NCBI GenBank assembly: GCA_947483545.1
Contig: CANKNP010000066.1
Location: forward strand, 1 to 17,836
From: Deltaproteobacteria bacterium
GTDB lineage: Bacteria > Myxococcota > UBA796 > SXON01
DNA length: 17,836 bases
Direction of reading: 5' to 3'
The notes under the pieces are model-generated. The model did no database searches. It saw only the letters and a list, made by a program, of their open reading frames with translations, and was not told the DNA's origin. Each line of letters begins with the position of its first letter. Position 1 is the stretch's first letter. Both the position numbers and the translations under genes were made by a program. Shown piece after piece: positions 1 to 6,370 of the stretch.

Positions 1-326
1 ACGAGCGTTGGGCACCCGAGCGGTCCCCATTGAATGCGCGATGTTGTGATGTGTCCCTGGCCATCGGCAACCGACTGGGAGACCCGCTGTCCGACGGCGT
101 CAAACTCTGCCTCTTCGTAAAACGCCGGATCCAGGTCCCGAGAGATGCGGACACCGCACCCCGCGTACCCGGGTTGGCGATCCAACGCGCCGAGGCCGCT
201 GCCGAGCGATTCCAGCCCGGCCGGCTCCGCCGGCCATTGTTGCTTCGCCCACTTGGGGTCCGGCCAATGATCCCGGTCGCCACAGGCGATGAGCAACGCC
301 AGGAGCACCCCGATCACCGCGTACAC
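1..326 (-). CDS. Partial lipoprotein, unknown function (3' end outside window)
   Basis: The frame is open from a GTG at 326 to the window edge, giving 108 residues with no stop. The N-terminus MYAVIGVLLALLIACGD is a lipoprotein signal peptide with a LIAC lipobox, so the mature protein should start at the Cys and be anchored in the envelope. The rest is hydrophilic and I recognise no domain. The start at 326 is chosen because GAGGTG lies 5 nt upstream on the minus strand; a second GTG at 317 overlaps the stop of the preceding gene (GTGA) and is an alternative. Either start overlaps the end of the glycosyltransferase gene, so the two are probably translationally coupled. The function cannot be inferred from what is visible. 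Confidence 0.7.
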   Translation of the reverse strand, partial: MYAVIGVLLALLIACGDRDHWPDPKWAKQQWPAEPAGLESLGSGLGALDRQPGYAGCGVRISRDLDPAFYEEAEFDAVGQRVSQSVADGQGHITTSRIQWGPLGCPTL

Positions 327-1741
327 CCGCTCACCTCATACACCTGCCAACGCAAACGCACGCCCGCATCGTCTTGCTCCGTGACCACATTGGCACCCCC
401 GCGTCGACAGAGACCGTCTACCACGGTGGCCTCCCCGGATCGATAGGGCCGCACGAACAGGCTGGGGTCCTCGGCGTCCAGACCCGCCTGCCGCCAGAGA
501 TCGAACTGGTCCACACGGTCCACCTCCGGCACCGTCGTCGCGGGAATATCCGCGTACCATCTCAACAGTGCGGCCTCCTGGTACCGGGTGGTCCAGACGG
601 TGTTCACCCCCCAAGCCGCGACGGACTCCGCCATTTTTCTCCCCTGACCCAAACGAGCGATGGGATCGTTGGGCAGCCGCAGAAAAGGTGAAAACGCATG
701 GGTCACCACCAGCGAGGTCAGCGCCGCCGCGATGCCGACGCCGATCCAACCCGCGCGCGTGATCCGGGGGCTCGCGGGCGAATCGGCGGTCCCAGCGATC
801 AACAGCGCAAACCCTACGAAGGCCGGCGCGGCCCAGTTCACCTCCGGGCGCGAACGTGTGGCGGCGAAGGTGAAGAACCCGAGCACTGGAAGGCTGGTGA
901 GGAGCGCCAGTCGGGTGATCGGCTGCGGCTCCCAGAGCGCGGCCCGATGTTTCCAAGCGGCGACAAGCCCGGCGCCGAGCAGGACGGGTGACCCAAGTCC
1001 GAGTTGGGCGCCGAGGAATTCCAAGGCGCCGCCAATCCCCGGCGCCGCGGTCGCCCCGAGGCCGTGGTGGAGCTGAAAACGGAGGCTGACCCAGTCGTGC
1101 TCCACGCTCCAGCGAAGGTGGGGGGCGGTGAGAAGGGCGGTGAGCCCCAGCGCGGAGGAAAACGCAAGGGTCCACCGCACGCGATTCAGCGGGCGCAACA
1201 CGCCGATCCCGACCCACACTGCCGCCAAGGGCCAGAACCCCAGCGCGGTGTATTTGCCGAGCAGCGCCAAAGCGCCGCCGAAGCCCGCCAGAAGAATCCA
1301 GCCCAGCCGCCCATCGCTTGCGAATCGTCCGAACCCCCCAACGAGCAGCATCCAACCCGCGATCAGGGGCACATCCGGCGTGGCCAGGACCCCGCCAAGC
1401 GCGAACAACGGCATGGATCCAAGGATCGCGGCCAGCAGCGCGCGGGAGCGGACCAACCCCAGCAGCGGCACAGTCGCCAACGTGGTGAGGAGGATCCCTG
1501 CGGCGCGAACGCCGAGGGCGGTTTTCCCCAAAATGGCGGTGCCCGTCGCGATGATCCAGGCGATGGCCGGGGGGTGGTCGTAATAGCCGGCGGCGAGGCG
1601 CGTGGACCACGTCCAGTAATAGGCTTCGTCTTCGACGAGGGGCAGGTTTGCGGCCACGATGAGCCGACCCAAGGTACACGCGGCGAGGATCAGCAGCGCG
1701 AGGCGGTCGCGGGTGAACATCGGGGCGGCCGTCGTGGTCAC
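314..1741 (-). CDS. ArnT/GT39-like membrane glycosyltransferase
   Basis: A 475-aa polytopic membrane protein of the PMT/ArnT type (glycosyltransferase family 39, PMT_2). These enzymes move a sugar from a polyprenyl-phosphate donor to a lipid, glycan or protein on the outer face of the inner membrane. The first loop carries the family's acidic motif E37-D38-E39-AYYW, followed by YYDHPP (53-58), the usual ArnT-like pair. After it come many hydrophobic helices to about residue 350 and a short soluble C-terminal part. The start used is a GTG at 1741; an ATG at 1720 (residue 8) is also possible, and neither has a clear ribosome binding site. The gene follows the creatininase gene after 88 nt and overlaps the next lipoprotein gene. 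The acceptor substrate is unknown; modification of a lipid or envelope glycan is likely but is inference. Confidence 0.82.
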   Translation of the reverse strand: MTTTAAPMFTRDRLALLILAACTLGRLIVAANLPLVEDEAYYWTWSTRLAAGYYDHPPAIAWIIATGTAILGKTALGVRAAGILLTTLATVPLLGLVRSRALLAAILGSMPLFALGGVLATPDVPLIAGWMLLVGGFGRFASDGRLGWILLAGFGGALALLGKYTALGFWPLAAVWVGIGVLRPLNRVRWTLAFSSALGLTALLTAPHLRWSVEHDWVSLRFQLHHGLGATAAPGIGGALEFLGAQLGLGSPVLLGAGLVAAWKHRAALWEPQPITRLALLTSLPVLGFFTFAATRSRPEVNWAAPAFVGFALLIAGTADSPASPRITRAGWIGVGIAAALTSLVVTHAFSPFLRLPNDPIARLGQGRKMAESVAAWGVNTVWTTRYQEAALLRWYADIPATTVPEVDRVDQFDLWRQAGLDAEDPSLFVRPYRSGEATVVDGLCRRGGANVVTEQDDAGVRLRWQVYEVSGCTR

Positions 1742-1829
1742 GATCGGCCCGCCCGCCCGATTTTCAGCGGCGTTTCACACCGGATCGGGTACGGCGCGGG
1801 AGGGAGCAAGCCGCCCCAATTCCGTAGGC

Positions 1830-2564
1830 TCACTTCGGAGCCGCGCGGATCGCCTCGACGAGGATGTCCGCGAGCACGTCCAGGAGCTGATCGCCCCGGG
1901 CTGCGGTCGCTCGGGCGGGCCAACCAAAGTAGGCGTCAGGGCCGCCGGCCTCCGTGAAGTCCCGCGCGCCGGTGCGCATCGCCCGCGCCAGGTTGACCGG
2001 CACGTCGGGCAGGCCGACCATGCAGGCGTGATCGACCAGATCCGGGCGCATGGCCAGGACCATGCTGGATTCATAATCCCCGGCGTGGCAGGCCCCGGTC
2101 GGAAATTCCTCGCCCAAGCGATCCGCAAATCGCTTCGACGCGACGTTGGGAAATACGACGGGGACGCCGAGATCGGCGAGGCCCTTCACGGCGAGGAAAA
2201 GGGCATCGATGTGGGCGGGCTCAAAGTGCGCGTTGGTGAGCGCGACGCCGATGGCGCCTTTGCGGACAGCGGATCGGGCGACAGCGTCGATGGTCGAGAT
2301 CACGACGCTCGCCGGGACGGAGAGGGTGCCGTCGAAGGCCGCGGCGTATTCGGTCACGCCGTAGGGGAGGGCCGGAAGCACGACGGCGCGAAAAGGCAGG
2401 CGGGAGCAGGCGCGTAGGGCGGTCTCCTCTGCGATGCGCACGTCGGTGTCGAGCGGCAGATGCGGGCCGTGGGCCTCACAGCTACCGCAGGGAAGGATCG
2501 CCCAGGCCCCGCGGATCCCAGCGTTCACCGAGGTTTGTTCGCCGAGACGATGGGAGGGGGTCAA
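1830..2564 (-). CDS. Creatininase-family amidohydrolase
   Basis: A 244-aa protein of the creatininase (creatinine amidohydrolase) family, metal-dependent hydrolases that open cyclic amides or cleave amide bonds. Visible motifs are GSCEAHGPHLPLDTD (27-41), giving metal ligands E30, H32 and D41; TNAHFEPAHI (110-119) in place of the more common NGHGGN; and CHAGDYESS (159-167), matching the HAGE-ETS motif. The C-terminal segment at 203-216 matches the family's GVxGDP region. The start is a TTG at 2564 that shares bases with the TGA of the upstream ligase gene (TTGA); a GTG at codon 13 is an alternative. The overlap implies coupled translation with the acyl-CoA ligase. The NAHFEP variant resembles creatininase homologues other than true creatininase, including the MftE type, so the substrate is open. 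No mycofactocin genes are present here. Confidence 0.8.
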   Translation of the reverse strand: MTPSHRLGEQTSVNAGIRGAWAILPCGSCEAHGPHLPLDTDVRIAEETALRACSRLPFRAVVLPALPYGVTEYAAAFDGTLSVPASVVISTIDAVARSAVRKGAIGVALTNAHFEPAHIDALFLAVKGLADLGVPVVFPNVASKRFADRLGEEFPTGACHAGDYESSMVLAMRPDLVDHACMVGLPDVPVNLARAMRTGARDFTEAGGPDAYFGWPARATAARGDQLLDVLADILVEAIRAAPK

Positions 2565-4135
2565 AGGGTGCCGAGCAGATCGCGTTTCAGTTCCGCGCGG
2601 GCGACCTTGCCGCGATCGTTGCGCGGAAGCACCTCATAGAACCGCACGAACCGCGGGTACTTGTGCGGTGCAAGCCGCCCTTTGACATGCTCTTGGATCT
2701 CGCGGTCGAGGCCATCCACCACTTGGTTCACCACCACGCACGCCACGGTGGTGACGAGTCCCTGGTGCTCGACGCCGACGATGGCGGCCTCGCGGACCCG
2801 CGGGTGTGTGAGCAGGCAATTCTCAACCTCAGTCGGGGAGACGTACACGCCCCCCACCTTCAGGAGGTCGTCGCCGCGCCCACAGTAGACGTACCGCCCT
2901 TCCTCATCGACCCGGAGCTGATCCCCCGTCGCCGTCCAAGCGCCCCGAAAAGTATCGCGGGATTTGGCCCGGTCCCGATGGTATCCGTAGGCGTTGGATG
3001 CACCCTCGCCCGGGGCGTCTGTCCCAACCAGCAGGGTGCCGATCTCGCCGCGTTCCACCTCGCGTCCTTGGGGGTCCACCAACTTGACCGTGTACCCCGG
3101 GACCGGGCGGCCCAGCGTGCCAAGCTTGACATCGCCAGGGCTGTTCGTGAGGTAGATATGGAACAGCTCGGCGGAGCCGATGCCGTCGAGGATCTCGACC
3201 CCCGTGCGTTCCGTCCAGCGGCGATACAGCTCGGCGGGGAGCGCCTCGCCGGCGGACAGCACCATCCGCAGGGACGACAGATCCGTCGTCGCGCACAGCG
3301 GGGTCTCCAGCATCCGGTGGATCATCGTCGGCACATTTGTGAGGATCGTCGGGCGGTACCGGGCGATGTGTGTCAAGATGGTCTGAGGCGTAGAACGCTC
3401 GGAGTACAAGCACGTCGTCGCGCCGACCGCCCAGGGAAACATCAAGTTGGTGCCGGTGGCATACCCAAAGAAGAGCTTGGGCACGCCGAGCGTGAGATCG
3501 TCCTCGCGCATGCCCAAGACGGCCTTTGCGTACCGCTCGGTGTTGAACACAAAGTCCGAATTGACGTGCATGCACGCCTTGGGTTTGCCCGTGGACCCCG
3601 AGGAGAACAGCCAGACGGAGGGATCGTCCGGCGAGCTGTCGGCGGTCCGACAGGCATCGCCGAGGGTGTGCTGGGCCGCGATGTCGAGAGGCGCATCCAC
3701 GACGATGATGCCGCGAAGCTGTCCGCGGTGCAAGGCATGCGCGATGGCCGGGGCGTGGAGGTCCGCGAAGACCCGCTCGGTGATCAACACCGCCGCGCGG
3801 CTATAGTCAAGGTAGTACGCCCAGTCCTCTGCCGGAACGCCCGGGTTCATCATCGCGACGACCCCGCCGACCCGGAGGGCACCAAACCAGTGGGCGGCGA
3901 AGGCTGGGGTGTCGGTGAGCGCGAACAAGACGCGATCTTCCTCGCGAATGCCGAGCGCCCGAAGGTGGTTGCCGGCGCGGTTGGACCATGCGTGCATCTC
4001 CGCGAAGGTGTAGCGCTGCTCGGGGGTCCCGAGGGGCGCCGCCTCGCCGTCGGGTGTGGGAGGGGTGTACCGCACCGCGACCTTGTCGGCGCGATGCTCC
4101 AGATTGTGGTCGAGGAAGTAGCGGGCGAGGTTCAC
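2561..4135 (-). CDS. Benzoate-CoA-ligase-family acyl-CoA synthetase
   Basis: A 524-aa ANL-superfamily enzyme that activates a carboxylic acid to its acyl-AMP and then acyl-CoA. Core motifs are all present: P-loop LFSSGSTGKPK (176-186), A5 motif DGIGSAELFHIYLTN (317-331), TGDQLRVDEEGRYVYCGR (403-420), GDDLLKVGGVYVSPTEVE (421-438) and the catalytic Lys510 in NDRGK. The stretches VLGMREDDLTLGVPKLFFGY and PGDVKLGTLGRPVPGY are characteristic of the benzoate-CoA ligase family, which covers benzoate, 2-aminobenzoate, hydroxybenzoate and related acids. Length is normal. The start is a GTG at 4135 with no ribosome binding site but TAGACT ending 7 nt upstream, suggesting a leaderless message. It begins 18 nt after an RCC1-like lipoprotein gene and overlaps the creatininase gene by 4 nt. 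No ring-reducing or ring-oxidising genes are nearby, so the substrate is uncertain. Confidence 0.88.
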   Translation of the reverse strand: MNLARYFLDHNLEHRADKVAVRYTPPTPDGEAAPLGTPEQRYTFAEMHAWSNRAGNHLRALGIREEDRVLFALTDTPAFAAHWFGALRVGGVVAMMNPGVPAEDWAYYLDYSRAAVLITERVFADLHAPAIAHALHRGQLRGIIVVDAPLDIAAQHTLGDACRTADSSPDDPSVWLFSSGSTGKPKACMHVNSDFVFNTERYAKAVLGMREDDLTLGVPKLFFGYATGTNLMFPWAVGATTCLYSERSTPQTILTHIARYRPTILTNVPTMIHRMLETPLCATTDLSSLRMVLSAGEALPAELYRRWTERTGVEILDGIGSAELFHIYLTNSPGDVKLGTLGRPVPGYTVKLVDPQGREVERGEIGTLLVGTDAPGEGASNAYGYHRDRAKSRDTFRGAWTATGDQLRVDEEGRYVYCGRGDDLLKVGGVYVSPTEVENCLLTHPRVREAAIVGVEHQGLVTTVACVVVNQVVDGLDREIQEHVKGRLAPHKYPRFVRFYEVLPRNDRGKVARAELKRDLLGTL

Positions 4136-4141
4136 CGTGGG

Positions 4142-4147
4142 AGTCTA
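4142..4147 (-). promoter_or_regulatory. Start-proximal -10 (TAGACT) of the acyl-CoA ligase gene
   Basis: On the minus strand TAGACT sits exactly at -12 to -7 relative to the G of the GTG start, a fit to TANNNT. No Shine-Dalgarno is present between it and the start. If active, transcription would begin at or next to the start codon. It lies just after the stop of the RCC1-like gene. Confidence 0.45.
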
Positions 4148-4153
4148 AGCCGC

Positions 4154-5209
4154 TTACGGCGGCTCTGACTCCCCGAAGCTGTCACCGCCGAAGCAATGTA
4201 CAAAACCGGCCGCATCGAGGGCGCAGGTGTTGTAGGAGTCCGCGTCCACCTTGGTGAAAGTGCCCGAAGGCGGCGTGGTTCGGCCGTCCGTCTCGCTCCC
4301 CCAGCATTCGATTTCACCGGTCGTGGACAATGCACAACTGTGCGTACCGCCGGCGCTCACCTGCGTGAACGTGCCGGAGGGGGGGAGCGACTGCCCCGCG
4401 TCATGGGAGCCCCCCTCGCCCTGGCCCGCGCCCCAGCAGGAGAGCGCGCCCGATGTCGCCACCGCGCAGGTGTGGAAGGTGCCCGCGCTGACCTGCGTGA
4501 ACGATCCTGAGGGGGGGAGGGATTGTCCCTGGTCGCTGTCCCCGCCTTCGCCGGTGCCCGCGCCCCAACACTGAAGGCCCGCGGAGCTGTTGATCGCGCA
4601 GGTGTGCAGCGCACCGGCGGTCAGGCTGGTGAACGTGCCGGTGGGCGGCGTCGCTTGACCGGAGTCCCGGCTGGAGTCGGTGGACCAGCACTGGGGTTGG
4701 CCGCTGGACAGCGCGCAGATGTGGAACGAGCCCACTGCGACATCCGTGAACGTGCCGGTCGCGCCGAGATCGTTGTCGTATCCCCAACAGTTCAGCCCCC
4801 CGGTGGTCGCGATGCCGCAGGTCTCGATGTAGTGCGCACTGACGGATTCAAACGTTCCGATGGGCGGTATGAGCTGGCCGTAGTCGTTCTGCGTGCCCGG
4901 CGCGCCCCAACATTGAACGTCCCCGACGCTGTTCACGCCGCAGGTGTACTCGCCACCGGTGTTCACGTCCGTCCAGCCGCCCTCGCTGGAGATGAACGGG
5001 TCGTCCTCCCCTGTCTCCTCGGTGTCGGAGTCCGAGTCCGAGTCGCTGTCCGTGTCGGTGTCGCTGTCCGTGTCGGTGTCCGCGTCCCCCTCGCTGTCGG
5101 GCGGGTTCGTGTCAGTGTCCACGGCGCTGTCCCCGACGGAGTCATCTCCGGCGGGTGCGGTGTCCTTGTTCCGGCAACCGGTGATCAGAAAGAGCGTCAA
5201 CATCAGCAT
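4154..5209 (-). CDS. RCC1-like repeat lipoprotein
   Basis: A 351-aa envelope lipoprotein. MLMLTLFLITGC is a lipoprotein signal peptide with lipobox ITGC (Cys12). Residues 13-71 form a disordered linker dominated by Asp, Thr and Ser (runs of DTDTDSD). From about residue 80 to the end there are seven RCC1-like repeats of the form TCAL-x(4)-G-x(3)-CWG, with GQ-x(2)-PP-x-GTF between them, predicting a beta-propeller. Every repeat carries two Cys, which could form intra-blade disulfides outside the cell. The frame extends upstream to 5293 into a REP hairpin, but ATG 5209 is chosen because GAGGTG lies 5 nt before it and the signal peptide begins there. The role is unknown; such proteins in Myxococcota are taken to be surface-exposed binding proteins. 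Confidence 0.85.
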   Translation of the reverse strand: MLMLTLFLITGCRNKDTAPAGDDSVGDSAVDTDTNPPDSEGDADTDTDSDTDTDSDSDSDSDTEETGEDDPFISSEGGWTDVNTGGEYTCGVNSVGDVQCWGAPGTQNDYGQLIPPIGTFESVSAHYIETCGIATTGGLNCWGYDNDLGATGTFTDVAVGSFHICALSSGQPQCWSTDSSRDSGQATPPTGTFTSLTAGALHTCAINSSAGLQCWGAGTGEGGDSDQGQSLPPSGSFTQVSAGTFHTCAVATSGALSCWGAGQGEGGSHDAGQSLPPSGTFTQVSAGGTHSCALSTTGEIECWGSETDGRTTPPSGTFTKVDADSYNTCALDAAGFVHCFGGDSFGESEPP

Positions 5210-5226
5210 CGCAGCACCTCGTTCGG

Positions 5227-5232
5227 ATTGTA
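5227..5232 (-). promoter_or_regulatory. Putative -10 (TACAAT) of the RCC1-like gene
   Basis: On the minus strand TACAAT lies 17 nt before the ATG at 5209. It sits inside the inverted repeat GTTCGG (5221-5226) / CCGAAC (5245-5250). The -35 position would fall at the edge of the adjacent REP hairpin and reads TGATCG, a poor match, so activity would need a regulator or an alternative sigma factor. Confidence 0.4.
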
Positions 5233-5250
5233 TCCGGTCCGGGGCCGAAC

Positions 5251-5320
5251 GATCACAGATCAGCCCCCGGCCGATCTGTGATCCGCCGATCACAGATCAG
5301 CCCCCAGCCGATCCGTGATC
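5251..5320. repeat. Left double-REP block
   Basis: REP 1 (5251-5283) has perfect 11-nt arms, GATCACAGATC and GATCTGTGATC, enclosing AGCCCCCGGCC. Inside, GCC pairs with GGC around a CCC loop after one A-C mismatch, so the hairpin is nearly fully paired. After the spacer CGCC comes REP 2 (5288-5320), with the same left arm, inner AGCCCCCAGCC and one mismatch in the right arm (GATCCGTGATC). Both have the same orientation. Confidence 0.9.
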
Positions 5321-5334
5321 CGTCGGTGCGCGCC

Positions 5335-6177
5335 CTACGGCCGAACCATCCCAGACATGACGAAGAGCGCGTCCCGCAGCGGGGTGAGGTGCGGAACTTG
5401 ACGCACTTCAGCCCACCACCGGTGCGCGGTCTCCCGCCGTACGCCAAGCGCCCGGCCGATCTCCGCGTCGCTCAGTCCGTCGCGCTCCCGGAGCCACCAG
5501 GCCAGGAGCTTTCGGTCCCACCTTGCTCCTCGCTCCTCGTCGAGCAGGGTCGTCCGGCGAACCCCGTACACGGCGGCTACCTCGGCGATCGCTTCGTCCA
5601 CTTGGAGCGGGAGGCTGCGGCATATCTGCCGAATCCCGGGCGGCTGTCGCGTTGCCGCGAACGCCTCCATGTAGGCCAGGTAGGCCTCCACCCCGCCGAA
5701 CAGCTCCTCCCTGCCGTTCGCCAGGAGCCACTCCGGGCGGAAGCGCTCGTCGCACCAGGGGCGATGGCTGGTGCGATTGCCTGTGTCCAGGTTGCCACCC
5801 CTCCGGAGCGGATTCCGGTGAATGTACGCCGCAAGATAGCGTGCCTGTGGGAGGTTTAGGACCGGGCGACTCCAATACGGGCGCTCGAACACCGCGCCAC
5901 GCTGCACCAGCCGGCCGTTGTGTCGAATGGCGAGCGGCGCGAGGAACTCACGCATCGCGGCCGAGAGTTCGCCGAGACGAGAGCGCAGAAGCGCGTGGAA
6001 ATGGTCGGACATCCGAGCGTAGCTCAAGACGTCGATGCCGTGCTCGTGCAGCCGAGCGAACCGCGCGTGCAGGTCATGAATGAAGTCCGGGTCGTCGAGG
6101 AGCGGCAGCCGATGGTGGGTGGCAGTGCTCACGTGATGCAAGGCGCCGGGGAAGTCGCAGCGGTGGTGGGTGGACAT
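5335..6177 (-). CDS. REP-associated tyrosine transposase (RAYT, Y1/HUH)
   Basis: A 280-aa transposase of the Y1_Tnp (IS200-like) family. N-terminal FPGALHHVST (9-18) is the family's GAxYHV block. The HUH metal-binding motif is H59-F60-H61 within MSDHFHALL, and the catalytic Tyr is most likely Y118 in YIHRNPL, the family's YIxxNP motif. The C-terminal part (about 190-270) contains a helix-turn-helix, LSDAEIGRALGV then RRETAHRWW, which probably binds DNA. All catalytic elements are intact and the frame is uninterrupted. The frame extends upstream to 6252, but ATG 6177 is preferred: AGGGG lies 7 nt before it and the conserved domain starts just after it. The enzyme should cut single-stranded REP hairpins; the flanking double REPs are its expected substrate. 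Confidence 0.88.
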   Translation of the reverse strand: MSTHHRCDFPGALHHVSTATHHRLPLLDDPDFIHDLHARFARLHEHGIDVLSYARMSDHFHALLRSRLGELSAAMREFLAPLAIRHNGRLVQRGAVFERPYWSRPVLNLPQARYLAAYIHRNPLRRGGNLDTGNRTSHRPWCDERFRPEWLLANGREELFGGVEAYLAYMEAFAATRQPPGIRQICRSLPLQVDEAIAEVAAVYGVRRTTLLDEERGARWDRKLLAWWLRERDGLSDAEIGRALGVRRETAHRWWAEVRQVPHLTPLRDALFVMSGMVRP

Positions 6178-6240
6178 GCGATCGCCCCTGCGCAAGGACC
6201 GTGCCATAGGAAAAACGCCGACTATTCGGAGCCCGAGCCT

Positions 6241-6266
6241 GACAACCGTCACCCCTGACGGTTGTC
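6241..6266. repeat. Perfect 11-bp inverted repeat upstream of the RAYT
   Basis: GACAACCGTCA (6241-6251), loop CCCC, TGACGGTTGTC (6256-6266). It is unrelated in sequence to the REPs. Copies of TGTCACC follow at 6263, 6273 and 6280, with CGTCACC at 6247. It lies 64 nt upstream of the transposase start, so it could be a regulatory site, an RNA hairpin in the leader, or a recognition structure at the element end. Confidence 0.6.
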
Positions 6267-6299
6267 ACCCCCTGTCACCTGTCACCCCCGCTGTCCACC

Positions 6300-6369
6300 G
6301 ATCACAGATCAGCCCCCGGCCGATCTGTGATCCGCCGATCACAGATCAGCCCCCAGCTGATCTGTGACT
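6300..6369. repeat. Right double-REP block
   Basis: A direct repeat of the left block. REP 3 (6300-6332) is identical to REP 1. After CGCC, REP 4 starts at 6337 with the same left arm and inner AGCCCCCAGCT. Its right arm matches for 9 nt (GATCTGTGA) and then diverges, 3 nt from the stop codon of the acyl-CoA dehydrogenase gene. The hairpins could also act as a 3' stabiliser or terminator for that gene. Confidence 0.88.
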
Positions 6370-6370
6370 T

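Larger units (their letters stand above)
5251..6369. mobile_element. REP-RAYT unit: transposase gene between two double-REP blocks
   Basis: An intact Y1 transposase gene (minus strand) is bracketed by two 70-bp blocks, 5251-5320 and 6300-6369, in the same orientation and differing at only a few bases. Each block is REP, CGCC, REP. RAYT genes (REP-associated tyrosine transposases) are known to process the REP hairpins next to them; they are usually treated as domesticated relatives of IS200/IS605 enzymes. I infer that the whole segment is one REP-RAYT module inserted between the acyl-CoA dehydrogenase and RCC1-like genes. No further REP copy is visible elsewhere in the window. Confidence 0.8.

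Noticed and set aside
4148..4164. AGCCGC-TTACG-GCGGCT hairpin over the stop of the RCC1-like gene as a terminator
   Set aside because: The stem is only 6 bp, overlaps the coding end and has no T-run.
2663..4168. 501-codon plus-strand open frame opposite the acyl-CoA ligase
   Set aside because: The minus strand encodes a full ANL enzyme with all motifs; the plus translation has no recognisable features.
5020..5100. Tandem GTGTCGGTGTCGCTGTCC-type low-complexity repeat
   Set aside because: It is the coding sequence of the Asp/Thr/Ser linker of the RCC1-like lipoprotein, not an independent repeat element.
6178..6252. Longer transposase start at 6252 (GTG) or 6207 (ATG)
   Set aside because: The added residues are outside the family domain and encoded partly by the palindrome. 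Neither start has a ribosome binding site, whereas ATG 6177 has AGGGG.
5251..6369. Possible CRISPR array
   Set aside because: There are only four units, in two blocks about 1 kb apart with a constant 4-nt CGCC spacer, next to a transposase; this is a REP arrangement.
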